A DNA stretch of 45,948 bases from Wenzhouxiangella sp. GTDB lineage: Bacteria > Pseudomonadota > Gammaproteobacteria > Xanthomonadales > Wenzhouxiangellaceae. The notes beneath the pieces were generated by a model that saw only the letters and a list, made by a program, of their open reading frames with translations, was not told the origin of the DNA and made no database searches. The translations under genes and the position numbers were made by a program. The stretch lies in the NCBI GenBank assembly GCA_007128175.1, contig SKXY01000112.1, forward strand, positions 1 through 45,948. The letters run 5' to 3'. Below, piece by piece: positions 10,049 to 17,965 of this stretch (within the stretch, counting starts at the first letter, position 1; every line of letters starts with the position of its first letter).

Positions 10049-10378
10049 GCTGCCTCCAACTTAGAAAGCTTGATTGGGAGTGAACGAAAAAGGAGCCATT
10101 GTACCTGACCGCTCCGGCTCCTGGCCATGAGCAAACGGCCCGGATCACATCCTGAGCCGGCACCGCAACTGCGAGGCAATCAATTGACCCGATCTCACTG
10201 GAAACGGTTCCCATCCACCATGAGGTTAATTTTACCGCTATATAGGTAATATTCACTCATATCTCGCACGCCTCAACCATAACTTACTGATATCAATGAC
10301 CCTTTGTCCTGGCACAAATATTGCCTCATGACTGCTAACTGACAACCGCAAACCTTTCAACGCACAGGAGCCAAGGAC
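10049..10378. other. divergent regulatory region between fkpA and pspA
   Basis: These 330 bases hold no gene. The left part carries the fkpA leader and a TACAAT box (minus strand, 10103-10098). The segment 10226-10260 is AT-rich with a short dyad, ttacc (10232-10236) and ggtaa (10245-10249). It lies at the distance where an enhancer or IHF site for a sigma-54 promoter would be expected. I could not match it to a known PspF site. Confidence 0.5.
10309..10325 (+). promoter_or_regulatory. sigma-54 promoter of the psp operon
   Basis: TGGCACAAATATTGC (10310-10324) has the -24 GG and -12 GC exactly ten bases apart and matches the sigma-54 consensus TGGCAC-N5-TTGC. Transcription would start near 10336, about 40 bases before the pspA ATG. 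This is the promoter class that drives pspA in enterobacteria through the activator PspF. Confidence 0.88.
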
Positions 10379-11044
10379 ATGGGCATCTTTTCCCGAATGG
10401 GTGACATCATCAACGCCAACCTCAACGCCGCACTGGAAAAGGCCGAGGACCCGGAAAAAATGATTCGCCTGATGATTCAGGAGATGGAGGACACTCTGGT
10501 CGAGGTCCGCTCGGCTACCGCCAAGTGCATTGCCGAGAAGAAGGAACGCACCCGTCTGCTCAAGCGCCTGGAACAGCAGCGTATCGACTGGGAGCGCAAG
10601 GCCGAACTGGCACTCGGAAAGGACCGCGAGGATCTCGCTCGCGCCGCCCTGGCCGAAAAGACCGCACTGACCGATCGGATCGGCTACCTGAACGAAGAGC
10701 TGACGCACTACGAGGATCAGCTGGCCAAGTACGACGAGGATATCGGCAAACTGCAGGCCAAGCTCACCGATGCCCGCAATCGTCAGCGCGCCCTGGTCAT
10801 GCGCCATCGTTCGGCCAACGATCACCTCAAGGCGAAGAAGCATATCCACAACGACAGAATCGACGAGATGCTGCATCGCTTTGACGCCGCCGAGGAACGG
10901 ATCGAGCGTATCGAGTCCGAATCCGAGGCGCTGGACATGGGCCGCAAGGGCCAGTCGCTGGAATCGGAGTTCCGCAAGCTGGAGCAAGATGAGCGGGTCG
11001 AGGCCGAACTTGCGCAACTCAAGTCGAAACAAAAGCAAGGATAA
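10379..11044 (+). CDS. pspA: phage shock protein A
   Basis: PspA, 221 residues, is a PspA/IM30/ESCRT-III-like membrane-repair protein that binds stressed inner membrane. The first helix MGIFSRMGDIINANLNAALE is the conserved amphipathic membrane anchor. The rest is almost entirely long charged helices (about 25-185) forming the coiled-coil core. The length is typical. An ACAGGAG site precedes the ATG. It heads a four-gene operon behind a sigma-54 promoter. In E. coli PspA also inhibits PspF; no pspF gene is in the window. Confidence 0.95.
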   Translation: MGIFSRMGDIINANLNAALEKAEDPEKMIRLMIQEMEDTLVEVRSATAKCIAEKKERTRLLKRLEQQRIDWERKAELALGKDREDLARAALAEKTALTDRIGYLNEELTHYEDQLAKYDEDIGKLQAKLTDARNRQRALVMRHRSANDHLKAKKHIHNDRIDEMLHRFDAAEERIERIESESEALDMGRKGQSLESEFRKLEQDERVEAELAQLKSKQKQG

Positions 11045-11050
11045 GCCGCC

Positions 11051-11281
11051 ATGTGGATCGACAGCCTGTTTCCCCTGCTGGTCATCTTCCTGGTCATCGT
11101 TGCCCCGATCTGGCTGATTCTGCATTACGCAACTCGCAACTCGGTCAGCAGAAGACTGAACAGCAAGGATGAAGCCCTGCTCGAGGAACTCAGCGAGAGC
11201 GCACAGCGCATGGAAGATCGTATCCGGACGCTTGAGCGCATCCTCGATGCCGACACCCCTGAATGGAGAAACCGGACATGA
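11051..11281 (+). CDS. pspB: phage shock protein B
   Basis: PspB, 76 residues, is an inner-membrane partner of PspC in sensing envelope stress. It has one N-terminal transmembrane helix (about residues 5-25, LFPLLVIFLVIVAPIWLIL) followed by a cytoplasmic charged helix with the family's closing motif ERILDADTPEWRNR. It starts six bases after pspA. Its stop overlaps the pspC start as ATGA. Confidence 0.93.
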   Translation: MWIDSLFPLLVIFLVIVAPIWLILHYATRNSVSRRLNSKDEALLEELSESAQRMEDRIRTLERILDADTPEWRNRT

Positions 11282-11667
11282 ATGACCGTTACACGGAGCG
11301 CCCCAACCGAAACCGGCTCTACCGCGACAAGGACCGTGCCATTCTCGCCGGCGTCTGTGCCGGCCTGGCCGACTGGACCGGCGTCAACCGGGTGGCACTG
11401 CGCCTGATCGTGGTCCTCCTGGCCATCCCGTTCACAGCGGTCATGGTGATTGGGTATCTGGTCATGTGGATACTGGTGCCCAAGCGCCCGCGCAACCTCT
11501 ACCGCGACAAGCAGGAAGAACAGTTCTGGCGGGAGGTGCGCCGCGCGCCACGCGACGGTGTCGGCCAGCTCAACCGACAGTTCCGTGATCTTGACGATCG
11601 TCTGCAGCGTATGGAAGCCTGGTTGACTTCGAGAGAGTACCGCATCGACCGGGAACTGCGCGACTGA
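11278..11667 (+). CDS. pspC: phage shock protein C
   Basis: PspC, 129 residues, is a PspC-domain membrane protein that relays envelope stress to PspA. The domain begins at LYRDKDRAILAGVCAGLADW and continues through one long hydrophobic segment (LRLIVVLLAIPFTAVMVIGYLVMWILVP, about 43-70). A charged C-terminal helix follows. I take the ATG at 11278, which overlaps the pspB stop by four bases (ATGA). A start five codons earlier at 11263 is possible. Confidence 0.92.
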   Translation: MNDRYTERPNRNRLYRDKDRAILAGVCAGLADWTGVNRVALRLIVVLLAIPFTAVMVIGYLVMWILVPKRPRNLYRDKQEEQFWREVRRAPRDGVGQLNRQFRDLDDRLQRMEAWLTSREYRIDRELRD

Positions 11668-11696
11668 GAGCAGACCTGCATCGAAGGGAGAACGAC

Positions 11697-11942
11697 ATGC
11701 ATGTCATCGCCATCATTGCCGCCTTGCTCATCATGATTCCGGCCGCCCTGGCCGGAATCGTCTCGGGCCTGGCACAGTGCCTCAGCCACCGCCCGGACTT
11801 CACCGCCGTCATCGAACAGGCCGATGCATTCCTGGCCGTCCTGGGCCCCTTCGGCGCCGGCCTGCTGCTGGTCGCGTCCAGCCTGTTTGCACTCATCGTC
11901 CTCATCATGGCCGCCGTGACCCTCCTCAACCGAACTTCCTGA
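11697..11942 (+). CDS. small two-helix membrane protein in the psp operon
   Basis: An 81-residue protein with two hydrophobic segments, about 3-26 (VIAIIAALLIMIPAALAGIV) and 45-75 (FLAVLGPFGAGLLLVASSLF onward), joined by a short loop with a single Cys. AGGGAG lies eight bases before the ATG and the gene follows pspC by 29 bases, so it is probably translated. I do not recognise the family. It occupies the position of pspD but does not look like PspD. By location it may tune the Psp response or act in the same membrane complex; this is inference. Confidence 0.7.
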   Translation: MHVIAIIAALLIMIPAALAGIVSGLAQCLSHRPDFTAVIEQADAFLAVLGPFGAGLLLVASSLFALIVLIMAAVTLLNRTS

Positions 11943-12028
11943 CCCCCACCCCGCGCAAACCGCCCAAGCGGAGTTGACTGGAGCGGTATCGGTTTCCGGG
12001 ACGGGGAATGTGCTGGGGACCACCCAAA

Positions 12029-12161
12029 GGCATGGCCCGCAGGATGCGTGGAGACCGCAGGCCGGAACGCATGCTAAACAAGATCCGCTCCACCGGTGGG
12101 GATCAATTCACCTTGTCCAGCATGCGTTCCGCTTCGCTCCACGCATCCTGCGGGCCGTGCC
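12029..12161. repeat. 133-bp inverted repeat (REP/BIME-like) between psp operon and crotonase gene
   Basis: The outer arms 12029-12053 and 12137-12161 are 25 bases with one mismatch. The inner arms 12063-12075 and 12119-12131 are 13 bases, perfect. acaag/cttgt pairs follow (12078-12082, 12112-12116), and the exact centre is the palindrome ccaccggtgg (12090-12099). The arm sequence, with atgcgt-ccgcttcgct-acgcatcctgcggg, resembles a repeat family scattered in many gammaproteobacterial genomes. There are no genes inside. It may act as a terminator for psp and as a mobile repeat. Confidence 0.85.
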
Positions 12162-12223
12162 TTCGACCAAACGACCAAACCAACAGAACTTACAATACCC
12201 GCAAGCCCCAACCGGATTTCATC

Positions 12224-13006
12224 ATGACCTTCGACAACCTCCTGATCAACAACAAGGACCAGGTGCGCACCATTACCGTCAACCGCCCTGACAAGCTCAA
12301 CGCGCTCAATCGCCAGACCCTGCTGGAGTTGCAGCAGGCGATCATCAAGGCCCATGGCGACGACGCGGTTCGAGTCATCGTGATCACGGGCTCCGGCGAG
12401 AAGGCGTTCGTGGCCGGCGCCGATATAAGCGAGATTCAGGCGCAGTCTGCAGTTCAAGCGCGTGCATTCTCGGCCATGGGCCAGAATCTGATGAGCCTGA
12501 TCCAGTCACTGGACAAGCCGGTCATCGCCGCAATCAACGGATTCGCCCTGGGCGGCGGCATGGAACTGGCGCTGGCCTGTCACCTTCGCATCGCCTCGAA
12601 CAACGCCCGCCTGGGGCTGCCGGAGATCAAGCTGGGCATCATGCCGGGCTTCGGCGGCACTCAGCGCCTACTCCGGCTCGTCGGTACCACGCGCGCCCTG
12701 GAGATGAGCCTGACCGGCGAACCGATCTCCGCGGAACGCGCCCAGGAACTGGGTATCGTCAACAGGGTGGTGACCAGCGACGAACTGGCATCGGCCGTCC
12801 TTGGCCTGTCGGGCTCACTGGCCGAAGCGGCGCCGGAAGCCGTGCGCGGCATCCTTCAGGCCATCAACCAGGGTACCGATACCGACCTCAATACCGGCCT
12901 GGCGCTGGAAACGGCACGCTTTGCCCTGTGCTGCGCCACCGAGGACATGAAAGAAGGCACCGGCGCGTTTCTCGAAAAGCGCAAACCCGAGTTCAAGGGA
13001 AGGTAA
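12224..13006 (+). CDS. enoyl-CoA hydratase (crotonase)
   Basis: A 260-residue enoyl-CoA hydratase, which hydrates 2-enoyl-CoA to 3-hydroxyacyl-CoA in fatty-acid or short-chain acyl degradation. It has both catalytic glutamates, in LGGGMELALAC (about residue 110) and LPEIKLGIMPGFGGTQRL (about 130). Other marks are NRPDKLNALN at the start and GADISEI for the oxyanion hole. In contrast to the crotonase at 5533-6288, it therefore looks like a true hydratase. I chose the ATG at 12224 (MTFDNLLI). Longer frames begin inside the inverted repeat. The gene stands alone. Confidence 0.92.
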   Translation: MTFDNLLINNKDQVRTITVNRPDKLNALNRQTLLELQQAIIKAHGDDAVRVIVITGSGEKAFVAGADISEIQAQSAVQARAFSAMGQNLMSLIQSLDKPVIAAINGFALGGGMELALACHLRIASNNARLGLPEIKLGIMPGFGGTQRLLRLVGTTRALEMSLTGEPISAERAQELGIVNRVVTSDELASAVLGLSGSLAEAAPEAVRGILQAINQGTDTDLNTGLALETARFALCCATEDMKEGTGAFLEKRKPEFKGR

Positions 13007-13027
13007 ACCGACGGGTCGTGACCCGAA

Positions 13028-13050
13028 CGGGCGACCTCAGGGGTCGCCCG
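13028..13050. terminator. hairpin shared by convergent genes
   Basis: cgggcgacc (13028-13036) and ggtcgcccg (13042-13050) form a perfect 9-bp stem with a 5-base loop. They lie where the crotonase and DUF1684 genes converge, and the loop contains part of the DUF1684 stop codon. A second palindrome, cgggtc-gt-gacccg, precedes it at 13012-13025. There is no T-run. Confidence 0.5.
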
Positions 13051-13969
13051 GCTGCCAGCCCCCCGGCCCCTGATAGGCCAGTTCGCCGGCTTCCACGCGA
13101 ATGTCGAGCCGGTTTTCCGGTGGCGGCAGCGGACAGGTGGTGAACTCGTTGAAGGCACAAGGCGGGTTGTAAGCCCGATTGAAGTCCAGCGTGATGCGGC
13201 CCTCGACCGGCTGGTCGGCATAAAGGAACCGGCCGAGACCGTAGGTCTCGCGGCCGGAGGTGCGGTCGGCGAAAATGATGAACAGTTCCTCGTCGTTCTC
13301 GTCTCCGACCGCCTCGAGACTGAAGCGACGCTCCCCGATATCGAACACGGCGCGACCTAGATTGGGCTCGTCGAGCAAATCGCCGAGCACGCTGGCAATC
13401 GGAATCGTGGTACCGGGTTCGTGGTACTCGAAGTCCGCCTCGATCACCCAGTCGGGATCGAAGTCGAAGTACTCCAGGCCGACAAAACCGCTGCGCGGCT
13501 CCGCCTCCGGCCAGCGGGTTCGCACCGCCAGCGCACCGTCGCGCGAAATGATCTGGAAGCGCACCGTATCGGCCGACACAAGCACTGGATCGTCGCCATC
13601 GGCAGGATGCAGGCGCGCACGTTCGACGCCGTGCCCATCGACTTGCACGTCACTGCCGGGCGCCGGTTCGAACTCGGCAACACCGGCCTCGACGTGCAGA
13701 TCGCCCCAGTGCCCGGGGCCGGTCGGCATCACGATGTCCATGTCGTCATCGCTGCCCACGCGCCAGACACCGTCATCGACGAAATCCAGGCCGACCAGGC
13801 TGAGCCAGCCATAGGGCTCGGTCAATCGGTCAAATCGACGCTCGCGCCAGTCGATCACCGCCGCCTCGAGCTCGGCTGCACTGGTGCCTTCCGCCTCGCT
13901 TTCGAACGCGTCACCGCACCCGGCCAGCAAAAATTGCACCGCCACAAGTGATATCGCGAGCACTCTCAT
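13037..13969 (-). CDS. DUF1684 lipoprotein
   Basis: A 310-residue predicted lipoprotein of the DUF1684 family. The signal peptide ends in lipobox LLAGC (Cys18, Gly at +2). Family marks are the N-terminal WRERRFDRLTEPYGWLSLVG and the C-terminal YNPPCAFNEFTTCPLPPPENRL. The function is unknown, but secretion points to the periplasm or outer membrane. Two ATGs are close together (13975 and 13969). AGGAGG is nine bases from the second and only three from the first, so I use 13969. Confidence 0.88.
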   Translation of the reverse strand: MRVLAISLVAVQFLLAGCGDAFESEAEGTSAAELEAAVIDWRERRFDRLTEPYGWLSLVGLDFVDDGVWRVGSDDDMDIVMPTGPGHWGDLHVEAGVAEFEPAPGSDVQVDGHGVERARLHPADGDDPVLVSADTVRFQIISRDGALAVRTRWPEAEPRSGFVGLEYFDFDPDWVIEADFEYHEPGTTIPIASVLGDLLDEPNLGRAVFDIGERRFSLEAVGDENDEELFIIFADRTSGRETYGLGRFLYADQPVEGRITLDFNRAYNPPCAFNEFTTCPLPPPENRLDIRVEAGELAYQGPGGWQPGDP

Positions 13970-14093
13970 ATCCATCGACCTCCTGTGAACCTGGATGCGA
14001 GTTGAACACCATCAGAAGTCTGCCCGACCGCGGCTGGCGGGAAACTACGCACATTCCCGTACCCAAGGTGGAAAAGCAACCGGATCGTTTCAG

Positions 14094-15509
14094 TCAGGCA
14101 CGACCATAGACGTCTTCCAGGCGTTCAATATCGTCCTCGCCGAAATAGTTGCCGGTCTGAACCTCGATTATTTCGACATTATCCTCGCCCGGATTCTCCA
14201 GTCGGTGAATGCTGCCGACCGGTATCTGGACCGTCTCACCGGCACCCAGCATGAATTCATCGTCATCGACTCGAACCTTCGCCTGGCCACCGACCACGGT
14301 CCAGTGTTCGCTGCGGTGCTGGTGACGCTGCAGCGAGAGTATTCCGCCCGGGCGCACGACCAGGCGCTTGACCTTGCAATCGTCGGCATCCTCAAGGACG
14401 GTATAGCTTCCCCAGGGGCGGTGCACGGTCCGGTGGTGAACCGCGAGGTCATGGTCGGAGCGGATCAGCTCCTCGACCACTGCCTTGACCTCCTGGGCAC
14501 GGTCACGACTGGCCACCAGTACCGCATCACCCGTATCGACAATCACCAGGTTATCCACGCCGACTGCGGCGACCAGTCGGCGGTCTCCCTGCACATAGGT
14601 GTTACGCGTATCGATGAGCACCGCCTCACCCTGTGCACGGTTGCCCAGGGCATCGGTTTCGTAAAGATCGCTGATCGCCTGCCAGGAACCGATATCGCTC
14701 CAGCCGCAATCGACCGGCACCACCGCCCGGCGCGATGCCTTTTCCATGACGGCAAAGTCGATCGATTCCGGTCTCACCTCGGCAAAAGCCTCGGCATCCA
14801 GTTCCACCGGAGCGGCGTCCGGATCGGTGGCTTTCCAGGTCGCACGCACCTGTTCGAGAATATCGGGCGCCAGCTCTTCGATCGCCTTCAGAATGGTATC
14901 GGCACGGAAACAGAACATGCCGCCGTTCCAGAGGTACTCGCCGGATTCGTAGTAGCGGCGAGCGGTATCGAGATCGGGCTTTTCCACGAAGGCTTCTATG
15001 CGTCGACCGGTCTCGCCGACGGATTCTCCGGCACGGATATAGCCATACCCGGTCTCGGCATGGGTGGGCGTCACACCCAGGCATGTCAGCCAGCCGTCGG
15101 CCGCCAGACGATGGGCCTCTGCCACCGCCGTGGCAAACGCTTCGGTATCCCGGATCAGGTGATCGGCAGGCAGCACCAGCAAGCAGGTGTCTGCACCATA
15201 GTGATGTTCCGCCCACAAGGCGGCAGCGGCGATGGCCGGTGCGGTGTTACGGCCTTCCGGCTCGAGGAGGAAGTAGTGATCGGCATCACCGGCAGCCTGC
15301 TGGTATTCATCCCGGGTGAGAAAGTAATAGTCACGCCCGGTTACGGTCAGGGTCTCGGGTACACCGGAGACCGCCAGTGCCCGACGAATGGTGCTGGCAG
15401 CCAGGGTCTGGCCGTCGGCCAGGCGCATGAAGGGCTTGGGGTGAGCCTTTCGCGAGACCGGCCATAACCGGGTTCCGGCCCCGCCGGAGAGAATCACGGG
15501 AATCAGCAT
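14094..15509 (-). CDS. manC: mannose-1-phosphate guanylyltransferase / mannose-6-phosphate isomerase
   Basis: A 471-residue bifunctional type II enzyme (ManC/AlgA/XanB). The N-terminal nucleotidyltransferase starts MLIPVILSGGAGTRLWPVSR and contains FVEKPD and the signature YLWNGGMFCF, making GDP-mannose from Man-1-P. The C-terminal cupin (HRPWGSYTVLEDADDCKVKRL, HQHRSEHWTVV, VGSIHRLENPG) interconverts Fru-6-P and Man-6-P. The ATG at 15509 overlaps the rfbD stop by seven bases. As the last gene of the operon it supplies GDP-mannose next to dTDP-rhamnose, for O-antigen or exopolysaccharide. Confidence 0.95.
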   Translation of the reverse strand: MLIPVILSGGAGTRLWPVSRKAHPKPFMRLADGQTLAASTIRRALAVSGVPETLTVTGRDYYFLTRDEYQQAAGDADHYFLLEPEGRNTAPAIAAAALWAEHHYGADTCLLVLPADHLIRDTEAFATAVAEAHRLAADGWLTCLGVTPTHAETGYGYIRAGESVGETGRRIEAFVEKPDLDTARRYYESGEYLWNGGMFCFRADTILKAIEELAPDILEQVRATWKATDPDAAPVELDAEAFAEVRPESIDFAVMEKASRRAVVPVDCGWSDIGSWQAISDLYETDALGNRAQGEAVLIDTRNTYVQGDRRLVAAVGVDNLVIVDTGDAVLVASRDRAQEVKAVVEELIRSDHDLAVHHRTVHRPWGSYTVLEDADDCKVKRLVVRPGGILSLQRHQHRSEHWTVVGGQAKVRVDDDEFMLGAGETVQIPVGSIHRLENPGEDNVEIIEVQTGNYFGEDDIERLEDVYGRA

Positions 15510-16390
15510 GCTGCATCCTTCCACTGGTCCAGGCATTCGGCCAGCGCTGCCAGTGCATCGGGCAACGACTCGCCGGTCAATTGTTCATAGCGGGAGCCGT
15601 CGAGTACGGACCATTCAGGACGTTTGGCTTTCTGCGGCCACTGGTCGCTGGTGATCGGCTCGACGGCAACCGTAGATTTGATGATGCCACGCCCGGCTGC
15701 CATCTGCACGGCTTCCCTGGCCAGTTCATACCAGCTCATCGCGCCCTTACCCGCCACATGCAGCAAAGTGGGCCGTTCAATTCTTTGACCAACCCGGTCG
15801 AGCAATGCCTCGGTCGCAGTGGCCAGGGTCCCGGCCCAGGTCGGTGATCCAACCTGGTCGGAAACCACGCGCAGATCTCCGCCCTGTCCGGCGCGCTTGA
15901 GAATCGCCGACAGGAAATTGCCGGGCAATGCGCTGTAAACCCAGGCAGTACGCAATATCAGCGCCCGGCACTCCGAGGCCGCGACGGCTTGCTCCCCGGC
16001 CAGCTTGCTCGCGCCATACACCGACTCCGGCGCCACAGGGTCGTCCTCGTGCCAGCCACGCCCCGGATTGCCGCTGAACACATAATCGGTCGAATAGTGA
16101 ATCAGAAGGGCGTCATTGTCGCGACACCACGACGAAAGCTGTGCCGGCACATCGCGGTTGAGCCGGTAGGCGGCATCGCGGTGATCCTCGGCATCGTCGA
16201 CTGCCGTCCACGCGGCGGCATTGATAATGGTCGAGGGTCGCACCCTATCAAGCAAGCGGCCCAGTGCCACCTGGTCAGTCAGATCACAGTGGTGGTCGGC
16301 ATCCGCGCGCGCGCACGTCGCCAGGTCGGTCATTCGAGCGCGCAAGTGACGCCCGAGTTGCCCGTTGGCGCCCAGCAGGAGGCAGCTCAT
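15503..16390 (-). CDS. rfbD: dTDP-4-dehydrorhamnose reductase
   Basis: RfbD/RmlD, 295 residues, is the last step to dTDP-L-rhamnose, using NAD(P)H. The cofactor loop LLGANGQLGRHL is at residues 4-15. The family motifs NAAAWTAVDDAE, HYSTDYVFSG and YGASKLAGE (the catalytic Tyr and Lys) follow. The ATG at 16390 overlaps the rfbC stop as ATGA. A longer frame upstream overlaps rfbC and is not conserved. Confidence 0.95.
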   Translation of the reverse strand: MSCLLLGANGQLGRHLRARMTDLATCARADADHHCDLTDQVALGRLLDRVRPSTIINAAAWTAVDDAEDHRDAAYRLNRDVPAQLSSWCRDNDALLIHYSTDYVFSGNPGRGWHEDDPVAPESVYGASKLAGEQAVAASECRALILRTAWVYSALPGNFLSAILKRAGQGGDLRVVSDQVGSPTWAGTLATATEALLDRVGQRIERPTLLHVAGKGAMSWYELAREAVQMAAGRGIIKSTVAVEPITSDQWPQKAKRPEWSVLDGSRYEQLTGESLPDALAALAECLDQWKDAAC

Positions 16391-16935
16391 GATGGCAGCT
16401 GATCTCGCGCCACGTCTGCCAGCGCAGGCGCACGCGAATCCTTTTCCGACACTCCGCTCGGTTCCAGCGGCCAATCGATACCGATATCGGAATCACTCCA
16501 GGCGATGGCCGCATCGAACTCACCCCGGTAAGGCCGAGTACACAGGTAGTTGAAAGTGGCCGACTCGCTCAGCACCTGGAATCCGTGGGCGAAGCCTTCC
16601 GGGATCCACAACTGTCGATGACTGTCGGCATCGAGTTCCACCGCCGTCCACCGACCGAAGGTATCGGAGCCGGGCCGTATGTCGACAGCCACATCGAACA
16701 CCGTGCCGGCAGTTACCCAGACCAGTTTGCCCTGCGGCTCCGGCCACTGGTAATGCAGGCCGCGCAGCACGCCGCGGGACGATTGCGAGCAATTGGATTG
16801 CACAAATGTCGGCCCGATGCCCTGCTCCGCATAACGCTCGGCACGCCAGGTCTCGAGAAACCAGCCACGGTCGTCACCGAACACTCGCGGCTCGACGACC
16901 AGTACGCCCGGCAAGTCAGTCTCGACAACCTTCAT
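16387..16935 (-). CDS. rfbC: dTDP-4-dehydrorhamnose 3,5-epimerase
   Basis: RfbC/RmlC, 182 residues, is a cupin epimerase. Visible family motifs are [24 protein letters not shown] (the catalytic His region), [18 protein letters not shown] and [16 protein letters not shown]. The gene overlaps rfbA and rfbD by four bases each (ATGA), so translation is tightly coupled. Confidence 0.96.
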   Translation of the reverse strand: MKVVETDLPGVLVVEPRVFGDDRGWFLETWRAERYAEQGIGPTFVQSNCSQSSRGVLRGLHYQWPEPQGKLVWVTAGTVFDVAVDIRPGSDTFGRWTAVELDADSHRQLWIPEGFAHGFQVLSESATFNYLCTRPYRGEFDAAIAWSDSDIGIDWPLEPSGVSEKDSRAPALADVARDQLPS

Positions 16936-17876
16936 GGTTGATCCGCAGTGCGCGCCACCATGCGCAGGTAATCGCCGTAGCCGCTCGAGACCAGCGGCTC
17001 GGCCAGCTTGAGCAACTCCTCGGTACTGATCCAGCCCTGGCGGAATGCAATTTCCTCCGGGCAGGCCACTCTCAGGCCCTGACGTGCCTCGAGTGTCTCG
17101 ATATAGCTCGAGGCCTGCTGCAGGGAGGCGTGCGTTCCGGTATCCAGCCAGGCGTAGCCCCGCCCCATACGCTCGACCGTGAGATCGCCGGCTTCAAGGT
17201 AACGACGGTTCAGGTCGGTGATCTCGAGTTCACCGCGTGCCGATGGCTCCAGGGACTCGGCAAAATCGCAGGCGCGTCCGTCGTAGAAGTACAACCCGGT
17301 GACAGCATAGTTGGACTTCGGCTGCTCAGGCTTTTCCTCCAGCGACAGCACCTGGCCTTCTGCGTCCATTTCGACCACGCCGTAGCGCTCGGGATCACTG
17401 ACCCAGTAGCCGAACACGGTGGCGCCGTGCTCGCGGTTGTGAGCACGCACAAGCAGTTCACGCATGCCACCGCCGTGGAAAATATTGTCGCCCAGGATCA
17501 GGCAGGAGTGCTGTCCATCGATGAAATCCCGCCCGATGATGAAGGCATCGGCCAGGCCGCGCGGTTCTTCCTGAACCGCCCACTCCAACTCGATGCCCCA
17601 CTGGCTGCCGTCGCCGAGCAACTTGCGGAACAGTGCCTGTTCATGGGGTGTGGTGATGATCAGGATCTCGCGAATCCCGGCCTGCATCAGTGTCGACAGC
17701 GGGTAATAGATCATCGGCTTGTCGTAGACCGGCAAGAGTTGCTTACTGATGACCTGCGTAATCGGATAAAGCCGCGTGCCGGCGCCGCCGGCCAGGATAA
17801 TGCCTTTTCGGTTCATTCGCTGATTCGTATGTTCGATGGTTCGTTGGTTCGCTGGTTCGTTGATTGGTTGGGCCAT
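16932..17876 (-). CDS. rfbA: glucose-1-phosphate thymidylyltransferase
   Basis: RfbA/RmlA makes dTDP-glucose, the first step to dTDP-rhamnose. The enzyme proper begins [20 protein letters not shown], with [12 protein letters not shown] and [10 protein letters not shown] further on. That ATG (17816) has no ribosome-binding site. An in-frame ATG at 17876 has AGGAGG five bases upstream, so I annotate the longer form, 314 residues. Its first 20 residues ([11 protein letters not shown]...) are encoded by an octamer tandem repeat and are not part of the family. With the inner start the protein is 294 residues, the usual length. Both starts may be used. Confidence 0.9.
   Translation of the reverse strand: MAQPINEPANQRTIEHTNQRMNRKGIILAGGAGTRLYPITQVISKQLLPVYDKPMIYYPLSTLMQAGIREILIITTPHEQALFRKLLGDGSQWGIELEWAVQEEPRGLADAFIIGRDFIDGQHSCLILGDNIFHGGGMRELLVRAHNREHGATVFGYWVSDPERYGVVEMDAEGQVLSLEEKPEQPKSNYAVTGLYFYDGRACDFAESLEPSARGELEITDLNRRYLEAGDLTVERMGRGYAWLDTGTHASLQQASSYIETLEARQGLRVACPEEIAFRQGWISTEELLKLAEPLVSSGYGDYLRMVARTADQP
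17813..17868. repeat. rfbA: octamer tandem repeat at the start of rfbA
   Basis: Seven head-to-tail 8-base units, read on the minus strand as ACCAATCA, ACGAACCA, GCGAACCA, ACGAACCA, TCGAACAT, ACGAATCA and GCGAATGA, follow the consensus RCGAAYCA. The last unit contains the inner rfbA ATG. A related stretch, gttgattggttg on the minus strand, lies about 60 bases upstream and forms an inverted pair with caaccaatcaac. Gain or loss of one unit would shift frame relative to the upstream start. Confidence 0.8.
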
Positions 17877-17965
17877 CCTGGCCTCCTGCTCCATTTCATC
17901 GGCATCACAATGGCGAGCAATGAAACAACCAATCAACCAACAAAAGACGAAAGGTTCGTGGGAGT

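Noticed and set aside
13995-15467. Open frame of 490 codons on the plus strand opposite manC
   Set aside because: It lies wholly over the well-supported manC and the translation has no family features.
17813-17945. Repeat region before rfbA considered as a CRISPR array
   Set aside because: The units are 8 bases, contiguous and without spacers, and no cas gene is near.
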